Made by a program: the position numbers and the translations under genes. A stretch of DNA of 42,808 nt, taken from NCBI GenBank assembly GCA_903851135.1, contig CAINNK010000037.1:65320-108127 (forward strand). The letters run 5' to 3'. The notes beneath the pieces were generated by a model that was given only the letters and a program-made list of their open reading frames with translations, did no database searches and was not told the origin of the DNA. Shown here in pieces: positions 7,538 through 17,763 of the stretch; position 1 is the stretch's first letter; each line of letters starts with the position of its first letter. This DNA is from an uncultured bacterium (lineage in GTDB: Bacteria; Patescibacteriota; Minisyncoccia; Moranbacterales; GWC2-37-73).

Positions 7538-10500
7538 CTAATTTCCTCCGCCCAGTTTTGAAATCCAACCGAATTGATTAAGAAAAGTGCTAGTAATAAC
7601 TTCCGTTGCGTTGGCGCGTGATTGATCAACTGCAATTGTCATTGAATCAGAATTAGTGACATTTTCAGCCTCGTCAAAAGCACTTATTTGGTAGCTATAC
7701 ACTTGGCCCGTTTCTGCCGGAATCGTGATTAAATGATAAGTGTTAAAAGCATCATCAGCGGCGGTCTGTTCAAAAGATTTCGTGACAATGCCCTTCGCAT
7801 AGCCTATCTTTATTCTAGTTGGTTCATCTGTTTCTATTCTGATATAGACATTGGCTTGAGCGGTTTTTCCCCGACCCATAACTTTTCCAATAGCTCGACT
7901 GGAAACAATTGCTGGTGGACGCGAATCAAAACGCGTAGTGATTTTTTGATCAATATTTTTGGCGGCAATAGCATGCTCATCAACTCCTGAAATTTGAAGA
8001 GTGTATTCCACCGAGGGATCCAGCCCCGTGATTTCAGCACTATGATCAGTGGTGCGATCATTAACAAGATAGGTATGCGGACTTGATTCCTTAGCGCTTT
8101 GAAAAAGAATATAAGTTGTGGTTGGAACATTTGTTGTGTAGGCCACTACAATGGTTGGCAAATCAACATTCTCTTTGTTTTCAATAGTCACATTAGAAAC
8201 AGTTGGCTCCTGCGGAGTTGAAAAGGAATATTCATCTGACTTGAAAATATTTGCGTCACCATCTAAACAGCTAATTTGAATTTTGTAGTCAGTTGCTGGT
8301 ACCAATTTGTCAATTTTTTGCACATGACTAGAACCACCAGTTTCCTCTTTGATGCTCATTGAAGAACCACTACCATAATCAAGCGTGCAAGTTGCGCTCG
8401 TATTGGTTTTCCAAGAAACATAGGCTGTGTTAAGTTGAATGTCATTGACAAGTACTTCTGAAATTGTCGGTGGCGGTAAAGTTGTAAAACTGTTTATTTC
8501 TGAGGTACCTATATTGCCATCAGGATCAATATACTTGACTCGATAAAAATATTTCGTGCCAGCTTCCAAACCTTTGACCAAAACTACATGATCGGTCAAG
8601 GAGTCAACCTGCCCCGTTGTTTGTCCAAGTGATATTGATTTTCCGTATTCCACAAACGAACTGGCTACGCGATCAGTAACCCAGGCAATTTCCCCTTGGA
8701 ACGATTGCAGTTTACTGGTAGGCGTGCCAACAAGTTTCGGTGGGCTAGTATAGCGTCCAGTAGGAATGATGCTTACCGTTGTTGAAGCGATTGAATAATT
8801 GTTAGTCTTATCTTTAGCCTTGATGTAATAATAATAAATCTTGCTTTCCAGTTTTGTGTCCACATAGGCGCTTCCTGTGGTTTTAGCAATTTCAGTGAAA
8901 TTCAAATTGTCTTCACTGCGATAAATCACATAACCATCAAAATTTCCCAAACTAAGTTCGTCTGGTTTGACCCATTTAACAGCAATACTATACTCAGCAT
9001 TCTCACGATCAGAAGTGTCAAAGATTTGGATATTACCTGGTACGCCTGGAGCCGAAGTTTCTGCGAAGAAATTAACTGAGGCATAGTTGTTATATCCAAT
9101 GTTACCAGCTTGGTCAGCAGCTACCACAAAGAAAGTGTTCTGACCTTTTTGAGTTGCGAAAGATCCTGGACCAGCGGCACGCACATTGGTGGCGACCACA
9201 TTGTTTGGAGTCGGCAAAACATTGATTGAATAATAATAAGTAAGTTTATCAGCTTCGCCCACAAAGGAGGCTGGTTGATCCCAAGAAAAGGAAAAGAAAT
9301 TGACTTGCGAAGTTTGTGGAGCAACCACCAAATTTTCCGGCGGAGTTGGCGCACTGGCACTATAGTAATATTCTTGCATTATCGGTTCAGAAACATTGCC
9401 AGCGTTATCAACTGTTCTGAGAAAAAATTTATTTTTTCCTGATTGATAAGCGCCAGCTGGATGATCAGCATTAGGAATAGTCAATTGAAAAACACTAGGA
9501 TCATTAATATCCACCCACATGTTGGCAACGTCACCATCAGTGCGATATTGAAATTTTGCAATGCCAGAATAATCATCGCTAGCATCCGGCGTCCACAGAA
9601 AAGCATAATTATCAATCGCTGTATAGCCAGTCGGGGTTACTTCAATAGTGGTAGGATTCGTCGGCGCAATTGTATCATACTGATAAGTGAAGGCGCTGTA
9701 AGCTTCCGCTGGCACCATGTTAGCTTTATCTATTGCCTTAATTTTCAAATAATAAGCTTTGCCCGAAACAAGATTGGCTGCAGCGTAGGTATTGGAAGTT
9801 TGGAAGGTGCCTAAGGCAAAAGGATCAGCATTGGCATTGTCGCCAAAATAAACATAGTAACCGGAAACTCCGGAACCGCCAATATTATCAGCCGCACCAT
9901 TAGCTTGACCTTCACTCGGCCAAATAAAACTTGGGTTAGGGTATTTATTCCAGGCCTCTTGCGCAACTTGAGTTGTGTGAGATAAATCGCTATAAGCAGT
10001 TACCGCTGAAGGATTGCTTGGCGCAATAATGTCTTGATAATAGTTAACCGAATAGTCGTCAATTCTGGGAGAGAAAATTTGGTCCGTTGAAGACAGCGTG
10101 AAACGAACCTGAATAAATTCATTCCTTGGGGAATTAATTAAATAAGTATGTTTATCACCTTGGACTCTTTCATTAGTAGTTTGCTCCCAACTTGACCAAG
10201 CAACTCCATTAGCAGAAGTTCTTGTTTCTGCCAAAACAAAGGTATTGTTAGGTTGTTGATAATTTACCGTGAGGTTAGCCCAATCATAAACATTAAGCAA
10301 ATCTAGCACTTGACTGACATAGGTACCGGTTCGCTTGAAGCCTGTCTGAGAACTTCCCAAAACATAAGAATAAAGCCCATCATTATAAGTGTTTGTTCCG
10401 CTTCCAGCTATGGTCCAAATACGATTTCCGGCCGACATGCCTGCTCCGCCTCCACCAAAGCTAACCTGAGCTGGCATTGACGGAAGAGTTTCCCACGTAT

Positions 10501-13500
10501 TGTTGGCAATTTTGTAGCGAAAATAACCAGAAGTATTCCCACCTTGAGTCAAATATAAATAGCCATCACCACCATCAATCAATGCTGAGCCACTGCTAAT
10601 GGGTGTTACCGGGGTGACTGGTGGAATATCCGCAAGCCTGGTCCAAACATTTGTAATTGTGTTAAAACCATAAAATTGATTTGTGCTTTGACCCTTAGTT
10701 GAATAAATAATATTATCTTTAAACAAAAGCCTTGAGGCCGTTCCTTGGGTCCAGCCGGTTGTACTTGGAAGACTTGTATTGAGTTGTCCAAGATGGTTCA
10801 TCCAACGCGAACCCGAAACGGCCAACCTATCATAACGCCACCAGGTTGACCCGGCTCCAGCGGCAGTAAGATAAAGATAACGTGTTCCATCATAAATCAA
10901 GGAAACGCCAGAAGTATTGACTTGGGAGGGCGGCAAATTCGTAGTCAGCTCGGTCCAGGTATTTGTCAGAATATCGTATTTAAAGAAATAATTATTTTTC
11001 CCATTTACCCTTCTGGACGAAGTGTTAGCGCCAACTATATAATAAACTGCGTTTTCTTGGGAAACATACGCTATTTGTGAACCATCTACAGCGCCAATTG
11101 GCAAAGGAGCTAGCTGTTCAGATTTTCCCGTCAGCGGGTTATACCGATTAAATAAGGTATCCCATCCTCCTCTAATTATATAGGCATTCCCACTATTATC
11201 AGAAGTCATAGTAGCTCCACCCCCAAAAGGATAATAATTACTATTTGAAATAGTTGGCTCATGAAAAATACCTCGCGAAGGAAGTTCCCAGGAATTTTCC
11301 TCCAAGTTGTAACGCAAGAAAACAACATCACTCTCACCTTTCAATAAGTACAAATATTTTCCATCCAATAAACTTGAAGCTCCATATCCAATTGTTATCG
11401 GAGTATCAGCCAAGCGCGACCAAGTATCCGAAGCAACGTCATATTTGTAGAAATAATTTTTTCCCCAACCTGGAAAGAAATAAACCGTCTTCGTTTGACT
11501 ATCATATGAAGCGCTGCCTCCATTTTCAACTGCAACTGGAACTGGCGCCAAAGGTTTCCACTTACCAGCTATCTCTCCAGCTTCTGGATTATTACCAATG
11601 GCATACTTGGCGAAATATGGCGTGCCTGCACCTTGAAACATATAAATATCATTTCCACCATCAAAGAAAGCATCACCACCATTGCCAATAGATTGATAAG
11701 TAAATTCAGGATTACCAAAATCCAAAGTTCCAAGAGTAACCCAATTATTATTAACCGTATCATAACGGAAAAAAGAATTGTCACCACCTGGAGTGGAATA
11801 AATATAACGACTGCCATCATAAGTCAAGGTACCACCGTAAGTAAAATTCTGCGGAGCACTAGAAACTGTTTGCCACAAATCATTGGCAATATCATAACGC
11901 AAAAATGTTGAGGTAGCTCCTCCAGCTATAGCGTATAAAAATCCCGTCGGTCCGGCTACTAAAGACCCACCATAATAAATATTGACGGCTACACTATTAA
12001 TTAAAACATTTGATTTTGCAACCCACAAATTAGCCGCTGGATCATAGCGATAAAAATTAGGACGGTTTCCACCAACCAAAGTAAAGAAGTATGTTGTCCC
12101 GCCAGAAACGGCTTTTACTATTCTTGACCCATAATGAGCATAAGTAGGCATCGTGGCCACCCGACCTTCATTCCAAAATCCCCCATTTTGAGCCAGACGC
12201 ATACTACCATCAACATCGGTAGTTGAAACATCACTTGATGTTCCAGCATTAAAATCCACTGCACTGGTTTTTGTTTCGGCCAGAGTCGGTGAAACCCCAC
12301 TGTAAATATAAGTAAAAGCATCCCAGGCATCCGCTGAAACATTACCATTATTATCTTTAGTTTTAATGCGTAAATAATAATTTCCGGTTTGCAGCGCTTC
12401 AGCTATTTCAAAAAAGACTGTTTGTTGAAAAACTCCATCCGTTTGAGGATTAGCTGCTGCGTTCTGACCAAAATAAACATAATATCCGCTCACACCAGCC
12501 CCTTGATCGCTAGCCCCCGTCCAAGAAAAATATGGGTGACTATATGAATAGGAATTTCCGGCAACAATAACAACGCCGCCAATTCTTTTCGATAAGCCTG
12601 CTATGGCCGTTGGGTTTTGCGGCGCTTGATCTTCATTATTGTAAGCAATTTGCCAATCATTAACTGTGGGTGTATTAATTTTATCAGAAGAAGCAAGTGT
12701 AATTTTAACTTGGATATAACGTCTCGGAGTTGAAGCAATAGCTGTTCCAGTTACGCTCGTCCAAGCGTCCCAATTTTTATTATCAGAACTTGTGCGAGTT
12801 TCGTAGGTTATACTTGTATTTGTTGGCACAGAATCATTTTTAGTAAAAGACACCCAATTTTCAACCTGAGAAAGATCTTTGGATTCACTTATATAAACTC
12901 CTTGAGAAGAATAATTATTTGAACTGACAGTCAAACTCATTATCTCGGCTGTTCCTTGACCTAAAGCAGCATAAAAAGAATTTCCACCCACATATTCAAG
13001 CGAAGCGCCATTATATGCTCCTCGCGCATATGTAAAATCTTTGATTGAAGAAATTTTTCGCCAGGTATTACTTGCAATTGTATACTCCCAGGCCTCATCA
13101 CGATACCAACCAGCCAAAGCGTATATTTTACCATTAGCATAAGTTATATCGGTTCCATAAAATTGAGTAAAGGGTGTTCTAGCCAAAGCAGTCCAAGTAT
13201 TGCTGCTGGTAGTATACTTCAAAAAAATACTCTCACCAGCTCCGACTGTAGCAAAAATATCCGTGCCATTTGAAATCAGCCTGCCCCCATAAGAAGCTCC
13301 GTGAGAGGAGAAGCCAAGTCCTGTTGACGACATGCTGGCCATCGTTGCCCAAGTGTTGGTGCCTATATTATAACGATAAAAACTAGCGCTGCTCCCTCCG
13401 CGAGTCGCATAAATATAGCCATCTGAGGCATTGTAGGCCAAAGTTGCCCCATCAGTTGCTGTAGCCGAAGAAGGCAAGCTTGCAATTTCACCGACAGTAG

Positions 13501-15517
13501 ACCAAGTATTTAAAGCAACATTGTAGCGATAAAACTCACCAGAACCTCCTCCTTTGAAATAGTAAACGTAACCATTCGCATAGGTTCCCTTGATATCAGT
13601 ATTAACAGCAAAAGGAGTAGCGGAACCAACATTTGCCAAAGTAGACCAAGTGTTGGCAGTAATATCAAAACGATAAAATTGATAATTAGTTCCTCCTCCA
13701 CCTCTAATCGTATACAAATAACCACCCGCACCAGTCACTCCATTCCAAATCAAATCACTTCCGGTTCCAAGTGCTGCATTCAAAACACTAGAAGAATTTA
13801 CACTGTTGGAGGTTGTTTGTCCCTCATTAACCATTTGTGGTCCTACCCATTTTCCACTAGTGCCAACGCCAACTGTTCCACCTTGAGGATCGAATTTCCA
13901 CAAATCATAGCTACCTGCCCCTCTAAAAACATAGAGGAGTCCGTCCGCTGGATTATATTGCATTGAAGAGTTATATATATATCCAGTTGGTGCATCATCA
14001 GCCACATTCCAAGAACTCCAAACATTATCCGTGATGTTATAACGCATCATGTAGGTGTAATAAACATACACCCCGTTGTCAGCTCCACTGCTCGGCGTTC
14101 CTTCCCAAGAATTCAAATAATAGACATAATCCTTGTTGTCAGAAGAATTATGATAAAAAGTTCCTTTTTGCTCATGATTTAGAGCCGCACTTGAAAAACG
14201 AGAAAAGTCCGGGGAATTCGCCAAAGTAGTCCAAGTGTTGGCTACGATATCATATTTGTAAAAATTTTTAGTACCATTACCTCGAAGCATATAAAAATTC
14301 CCATTGGTTGCCTTGACCATACTTGCTCCAGTCGAGGTAGTGCCAGTGACAGGTGCTTCATTTTCCCAAGAATTTTCCGCCACATTAAATTTCCAAAAGT
14401 CTGTGGCGCCACAACCCCTATTAATGAAAACATTCGTGCCATCACTTTCCACGTTTGAGCCACCGCAAATCGTATCTAAGACGTCAGGAAGCTGAGTGAA
14501 AGACTGATTCACAATGTCATATTTATAAAATTTCTTAGAATAAGCTCCGAAAGTCAGATAGATCGTATTGTTTCCATCAAAACCCAAATCAGATCCAACT
14601 CCAAGTGTAAAAGGCAATTCTGGCAATAAATCATAAGCATCACGCTTGGTATCATAACGAAACCAGATCCGAGTTCCAACACCCTTAGTAATATAAACAT
14701 ATTGCCCTATCAGCACCGAACTTGAACCATTGCTAAAGCCACCAGCAGAATAATTTTGCTGAGGCACTCCCCAAACTCGAGCATTCCAAGAGCCATCTGG
14801 TTGTAACTTAATTGACCCATTGACATCCGAAACATCCACCGTAGTTGTTGCGCCTGCTTTCCAATCCTCGATTGTGGCAACACTAGTTGAATGTGGAGCA
14901 CTGAGTGCAAACGGCAAGATTGAAAATACCAGCAATAAAGTACCAAGGGAAACCGAAAAACGCCATGAAGCACCCCTAATGACTATCAAAGCTTTAGCGA
15001 TTGTTTTGTGAATTTTTTTCAGCAAGACCGACAAATAATAACGTTTCCAATATTTCTCACCATAACTTTCATTGCGAGCACTGTGCTTGGAAAGAAATTC
15101 GCCCAATGATTCCTGCTCAATGACAAGTTGTTTTTTCGCCTCTTTGTTTTGTTTTTTCAAAAATTTCAAACTAAAAACAATGCCCAGTGGTTTAAATAAT
15201 TGCTTGATATTTTTTCCCATAGCTAAGAAAATTTTTCCAACCAAAAAATTCAATTTCTCGCTGTGCTTTACACTAACAACTGTATTTTTCTTTTCTTTAA
15301 AAACGTCTCGTTTTTTTAAATTGGAATTTCTTTTCACAGAAAAAACTTTCTTTTCAGCTGAGGATTGTTTCAATCTCTTTTTTTCTGGCAAACAAACCAC
15401 CGAAAAAACGGCGGCGTCTTTCGACATCGTCTTTTTCTTGCTGACAATTCGTTTTGCAGAGCTATCTTTTCTACTTCTGCAAATCGTCTTTTGTTTTTTT
15501 GTTGTTTTTTTCTCCAT
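7538..15517 (-). CDS. Giant surface protein with duplicated Kelch-propeller/jelly-roll/Fn3 modules
   Basis: About 2659 residues. Numbering below counts from the upstream GTG at 15526; the ATG at 15517 is preferred because AGGTGG lies five bases before it. Residues 1-185 are strongly basic and presumably cytoplasmic; about 190-209 is a hydrophobic segment ending ALSA, a signal anchor or signal peptide. A module of about 870 residues then occurs twice (216-1080 and 1087-1955): an opening strand with DVNGS / DVDGS, an array of about 11-12 Kelch-like blades of the form FYRYDI..NTWxxL, a jelly-roll-like domain (872-963; 1730-1830) with ETRTS...W, and an Fn3-like domain with GVSGYYVYFG. Further Fn3/purple-acid-phosphatase-N-like domains fill 1960-2640. 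There is no LPXTG motif or C-terminal membrane helix, so it is probably held by the N-terminal anchor. It leads an operon with an ABC ATPase and permease. Likely adhesion or glycan binding; substrate not known. Confidence 0.88.
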   Translation of the reverse strand: MEKKTTKKQKTICRSRKDSSAKRIVSKKKTMSKDAAVFSVVCLPEKKRLKQSSAEKKVFSVKRNSNLKKRDVFKEKKNTVVSVKHSEKLNFLVGKIFLAMGKNIKQLFKPLGIVFSLKFLKKQNKEAKKQLVIEQESLGEFLSKHSARNESYGEKYWKRYYLSVLLKKIHKTIAKALIVIRGASWRFSVSLGTLLLVFSILPFALSAPHSTSVATIEDWKAGATTTVDVSDVNGSIKLQPDGSWNARVWGVPQQNYSAGGFSNGSSSVLIGQYVYITKGVGTRIWFRYDTKRDAYDLLPELPFTLGVGSDLGFDGNNTIYLTFGAYSKKFYKYDIVNQSFTQLPDVLDTICGGSNVESDGTNVFINRGCGATDFWKFNVAENSWENEAPVTGTTSTGASMVKATNGNFYMLRGNGTKNFYKYDIVANTWTTLANSPDFSRFSSAALNHEQKGTFYHNSSDNKDYVYYLNSWEGTPSSGADNGVYVYYTYMMRYNITDNVWSSWNVADDAPTGYIYNSSMQYNPADGLLYVFRGAGSYDLWKFDPQGGTVGVGTSGKWVGPQMVNEGQTTSNSVNSSSVLNAALGTGSDLIWNGVTGAGGYLYTIRGGGGTNYQFYRFDITANTWSTLANVGSATPFAVNTDIKGTYANGYVYYFKGGGSGEFYRYNVALNTWSTVGEIASLPSSATATDGATLAYNASDGYIYATRGGSSASFYRYNIGTNTWATMASMSSTGLGFSSHGASYGGRLISNGTDIFATVGAGESIFLKYTTSSNTWTALARTPFTQFYGTDITYANGKIYALAGWYRDEAWEYTIASNTWRKISSIKDFTYARGAYNGASLEYVGGNSFYAALGQGTAEIMSLTVSSNNYSSQGVYISESKDLSQVENWVSFTKNDSVPTNTSITYETRTSSDNKNWDAWTSVTGTAIASTPRRYIQVKITLASSDKINTPTVNDWQIAYNNEDQAPQNPTAIAGLSKRIGGVVIVAGNSYSYSHPYFSWTGASDQGAGVSGYYVYFGQNAAANPQTDGVFQQTVFFEIAEALQTGNYYLRIKTKDNNGNVSADAWDAFTYIYSGVSPTLAETKTSAVDFNAGTSSDVSTTDVDGSMRLAQNGGFWNEGRVATMPTYAHYGSRIVKAVSGGTTYFFTLVGGNRPNFYRYDPAANLWVAKSNVLINSVAVNIYYGGSLVAGPTGFLYAIAGGATSTFLRYDIANDLWQTVSSAPQNFTYGGTLTYDGSRYIYSTPGGDNSFFRYDTVNNNWVTLGTLDFGNPEFTYQSIGNGGDAFFDGGNDIYMFQGAGTPYFAKYAIGNNPEAGEIAGKWKPLAPVPVAVENGGSASYDSQTKTVYFFPGWGKNYFYKYDVASDTWSRLADTPITIGYGASSLLDGKYLYLLKGESDVVFLRYNLEENSWELPSRGIFHEPTISNSNYYPFGGGATMTSDNSGNAYIIRGGWDTLFNRYNPLTGKSEQLAPLPIGAVDGSQIAYVSQENAVYYIVGANTSSRRVNGKNNYFFKYDILTNTWTELTTNLPPSQVNTSGVSLIYDGTRYLYLTAAGAGSTWWRYDRLAVSGSRWMNHLGQLNTSLPSTTGWTQGTASRLLFKDNIIYSTKGQSTNQFYGFNTITNVWTRLADIPPVTPVTPISSGSALIDGGDGYLYLTQGGNTSGYFRYKIANNTWETLPSMPAQVSFGGGGAGMSAGNRIWTIAGSGTNTYNDGLYSYVLGSSQTGFKRTGTYVSQVLDLLNVYDWANLTVNYQQPNNTFVLAETRTSANGVAWSSWEQTTNERVQGDKHTYLINSPRNEFIQVRFTLSSTDQIFSPRIDDYSVNYYQDIIAPSNPSAVTAYSDLSHTTQVAQEAWNKYPNPSFIWPSEGQANGAADNIGGSGVSGYYVYFGDNANADPFALGTFQTSNTYAAANLVSGKAYYLKIKAIDKANMVPAEAYSAFTYQYDTIAPTNPTTIEVTPTGYTAIDNYAFLWTPDASDDYSGIAKFQYRTDGDVANMWVDINDPSVFQLTIPNADHPAGAYQSGKNKFFLRTVDNAGNVSEPIMQEYYYSASAPTPPENLVVAPQTSQVNFFSFSWDQPASFVGEADKLTYYYSINVLPTPNNVVATNVRAAGPGSFATQKGQNTFFVVAADQAGNIGYNNYASVNFFAETSAPGVPGNIQIFDTSDRENAEYSIAVKWVKPDELSLGNFDGYVIYRSEDNLNFTEIAKTTGSAYVDTKLESKIYYYYIKAKDKTNNYSIASTTVSIIPTGRYTSPPKLVGTPTSKLQSFQGEIAWVTDRVASSFVEYGKSISLGQTTGQVDSLTDHVVLVKGLEAGTKYFYRVKYIDPDGNIGTSEINSFTTLPPPTISEVLVNDIQLNTAYVSWKTNTSATCTLDYGSGSSMSIKEETGGSSHVQKIDKLVPATDYKIQISCLDGDANIFKSDEYSFSTPQEPTVSNVTIENKENVDLPTIVVAYTTNVPTTTYILFQSAKESSPHTYLVNDRTTDHSAEITGLDPSVEYTLQISGVDEHAIAAKNIDQKITTRFDSRPPAIVSSRAIGKVMGRGKTAQANVYIRIETDEPTRIKIGYAKGIVTKSFEQTAADDAFNTYHLITIPAETGQVYSYQISAFDEAENVTNSDSMTIAVDQSRANATEVITSTFLNQFGWISKLGGGN

Positions 15518-15587
15518 TATTGCCACCTAGAACGCAAAACTACGGCGAAAATTTTCACCTTGCTTAATGAGATAACTTCTTTTATTT

Positions 15588-15593
15588 ATTATA
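15588..15593 (-). promoter_or_regulatory. -10 element for the giant surface protein operon
   Basis: Perfect TATAAT on the minus strand, about 70 bases upstream of the giant gene's start. The -35 position falls in the T-run of the preceding terminator and does not match the consensus well. The leader contains a GGTGAAAATTTTCGCC palindrome. Confidence 0.45.
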
Positions 15594-15611
15594 CAATATT
15601 TTTAAAGATAA

Positions 15612-15660
15612 AAAAAAGCCAGTTATGCACAGAGCAAATAACCGGCTTTCAAAAAAAATT
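15612..15660 (-). terminator. Intrinsic terminator downstream of manC
   Basis: Stem AAAGCC-A-GTTAT (15615-15626) / ATAAC-C-GGCTTT (15638-15649) with one A/C mismatch and an 11-nt loop; on the minus strand it is followed by seven Ts. It separates manC from the giant gene. Confidence 0.85.
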
Positions 15661-15670
15661 TATTCGAGAC

Positions 15671-17047
15671 TTAACGTCCATACATATCCTCATATCGAAC
15701 AATGTCATCTTCTTCCAAATAATCTCCAGTTTGCACTTCAATGATTTCCAAATTTATTTCACCTGGATTTGACAAACGGTGTTTGAAAGTTGCCGGGATG
15801 AAAGTACTTTCGCCTTCATGCAAAGTCAACGTATTTTCACCATTAACCACTTGAGCGGTTCCCTTGACCACCACCCAATGCTCAGAACGACGAGCGTGCG
15901 ACTGCAAACTCAAAGAAGAGTTGGGATAAACTGTGATTTTTTTCACTTTATGCCCAGGGTCCTCAATCAGCACTTCATATTTCCCCCAAGGTCGCTGCAC
16001 TTCAACGTTATGCTGAATTTCTTTATAATTATTTTCCTTGAGATAATTGACAACTTTTTTCACATCTTCACTGCGACCTCTTTTGTGAATCAAGATACAG
16101 TCATTGTTCTCCACCACAACCAAATCCTGCACGCCAATCGTGGTGATCAACCGATTCGTCGAGGAATGCACAAAAACATTTTTACTATCAATCAAAATGT
16201 GCCTCTCTTGCAAAGCGTCTTTGGCTGTCAACACATCAGCTAAGGCATCAAAGGACCCAATATCACTCCAACCGAAATCACCTTCAAAAACAACAACGTC
16301 TTTGGATTTTTCTGAAATGGACGTATCAATTGATTCAATTTCAAGTTGTTTAAAATCTTCAACAAAATCAGCATAGTCTTTCTTGAAGGCGGCAAAAAGT
16401 TTTGGCGCATGTTTTTCAAGTTGCGCAGCAAACGTTTGCGCGTTGAAAATATACATGCCGGAATTCCAAACATATTGACCGGATTGCAAATACTGCTGCG
16501 CAATTTCTTTGTTAGGCTTTTCCACAAAAGCATCCACCAAAAAATAGCCATCTTCTTTTTTCCCTTTTTTGATGTAACCAAAACCTGTTTCAGGTGCCAA
16601 GGGTGTGATTCCAATTGTCCCAATATGATCGCCAACTTTTTTCATTGCCTCCTTCACAATTTGAACAAAAATTTCCGGCTTGGAAATATAGTGATCAGCT
16701 GGCAAAAAAATCACCGACTCATTATTGTCGATTTTAATTTTTTCCACCAAATATTTCACTCCCAAAGCAATCGCCGGCGCAGTATTAAGTGAAGCAGGCT
16801 CAATAATAATCTGGCTTTCTTTGATTTTTGGATGAATATCCTTAATTTGATTAAAAACATTAAAATAATTTTCTTCATTGGTGACCAAGAAAATATTCTC
16901 GGTTGGCATGATTTTCTGCACCCGCAAAAAAGTCTCCTGCAAAAGAGAATACTCATTATAGAGCTTCAGGAATTGTTTTGGAAAGTTTTTGCGCGAAAGC
17001 GGCCAAAGACGAGTTCCAGATCCACCACAAAGGATAATGCTATGCAT
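15671..17047 (-). CDS. manC: Mannose-1-phosphate guanylyltransferase with mannose-6-phosphate isomerase cupin domain
   Basis: Makes GDP-mannose from mannose-1-P and GTP in the cytoplasm; the C-terminal type II phosphomannose isomerase cupin interconverts fructose-6-P and mannose-6-P. The N-terminal nucleotidyltransferase signature GGSGTRLWPLSRKNFPKQF is at residues 8-26, and FVEKP is near residue 168. The cupin begins about residue 345 (RPWGKYEVL) and has HARRSEHW and the GES-F-PATFKHRLSN metal-site region. Length 458 matches bifunctional ManC/AlgA. With the phosphomannomutase at the left edge this gives a full route from fructose-6-P to GDP-mannose, probably for surface glycans. Its stop is followed by a clear terminator. 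Confidence 0.95.
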   Translation of the reverse strand: MHSIILCGGSGTRLWPLSRKNFPKQFLKLYNEYSLLQETFLRVQKIMPTENIFLVTNEENYFNVFNQIKDIHPKIKESQIIIEPASLNTAPAIALGVKYLVEKIKIDNNESVIFLPADHYISKPEIFVQIVKEAMKKVGDHIGTIGITPLAPETGFGYIKKGKKEDGYFLVDAFVEKPNKEIAQQYLQSGQYVWNSGMYIFNAQTFAAQLEKHAPKLFAAFKKDYADFVEDFKQLEIESIDTSISEKSKDVVVFEGDFGWSDIGSFDALADVLTAKDALQERHILIDSKNVFVHSSTNRLITTIGVQDLVVVENNDCILIHKRGRSEDVKKVVNYLKENNYKEIQHNVEVQRPWGKYEVLIEDPGHKVKKITVYPNSSLSLQSHARRSEHWVVVKGTAQVVNGENTLTLHEGESTFIPATFKHRLSNPGEINLEIIEVQTGDYLEEDDIVRYEDMYGR

Positions 17048-17121
17048 AGGAAATTAGCTTCACTAGCTTTTAGAAAAAACTAGTTTAGGATATTTTTTAA
17101 AAAAAATTAACTATTGCAAAG

Positions 17122-17733
17122 TTATTCCAACACCTGCAACCCACCCAAGTCTTCTTTGGCAATTGATTTGTAAAGTGGATTTCTTTTGAGAGCGGGATTG
17201 CCATTTTCATCTTCAACCACATAATAAGCAAAGCCTCGCATTTGCCTGACTAATTCATAATCAGCATGTCCAGGAAAACTGACTGGGTCACGATCTTCAA
17301 AATCAACCGGACTGTCATCGATTGTCACCAGATAAGTCTGCCCAGTGTTGACCACCAAATGCCCAAATTTCAGCGGCATGAAAACATTGTCACCAGTTTT
17401 AACCGAAATTGCTTGAAACTCTTCGACTTCATCTGCAATCAAATCACCATTTTCAGCTTCAGCCAATTTTTGCAGCAAAGCCACACCCTGCCCATAGGCA
17501 ATCAGATAGTTCTCGCTAAGGTCGCCCACGTGATAGTGCCCATAAGTTTTGATATACTCTCCTGAAATCGTGCCTGGCTCCCAAACGGTCGTGTTTTTTT
17601 GATCAACGCCGCCCCTAATCATATAATAATGGACTGTCGGACCAACCCCACTTGGATCCATCAAAACGTCCTGCATTTTTTCGTGAGTTCGCAATGCTAA
17701 GTGCTTTGGCACATTTGAAAAATCGATAGGCAT
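17122..17733 (-). CDS. Cupin-type (archaeal-like) glucose-6-phosphate isomerase
   Basis: Metal-dependent GPI of the cupin superfamily, interconverting glucose-6-P and fructose-6-P. Visible are the strand GTISGEYIKTYGHYHVGDLSE, whose two His and downstream Glu form the metal site, the following YGQGVALLQ strand, and the second cupin motif PLKFGHLVVNTG. Length 203 fits archaeal pgiA-type proteins (about 190) and is unlike the 450-550 residue classical Pgi. It lies directly upstream of manC on the same strand, with about 75 bases between, so the pair can supply fructose-6-P for mannose activation. Presence of the archaeal-type enzyme suggests an ancient horizontal replacement, but that is inference. 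Confidence 0.9.
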   Translation of the reverse strand: MPIDFSNVPKHLALRTHEKMQDVLMDPSGVGPTVHYYMIRGGVDQKNTTVWEPGTISGEYIKTYGHYHVGDLSENYLIAYGQGVALLQKLAEAENGDLIADEVEEFQAISVKTGDNVFMPLKFGHLVVNTGQTYLVTIDDSPVDFEDRDPVSFPGHADYELVRQMRGFAYYVVEDENGNPALKRNPLYKSIAKEDLGGLQVLE

Positions 17734-17763
17734 ATTGTTTTATTTTATTGAATTATTTTAAGC

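Noticed and set aside
7538-7700. Sortase or other C-terminal anchor in the giant protein.
   Set aside because: The C-terminus ends QFGWISKLGGGN with no LPXTG, hydrophobic helix or basic tail.
10606-13966. Several ORFs of 60-145 codons inside the giant gene on both strands.
   Set aside because: Shadows of the repetitive coding sequence; composition is implausible and the main frame is uninterrupted.
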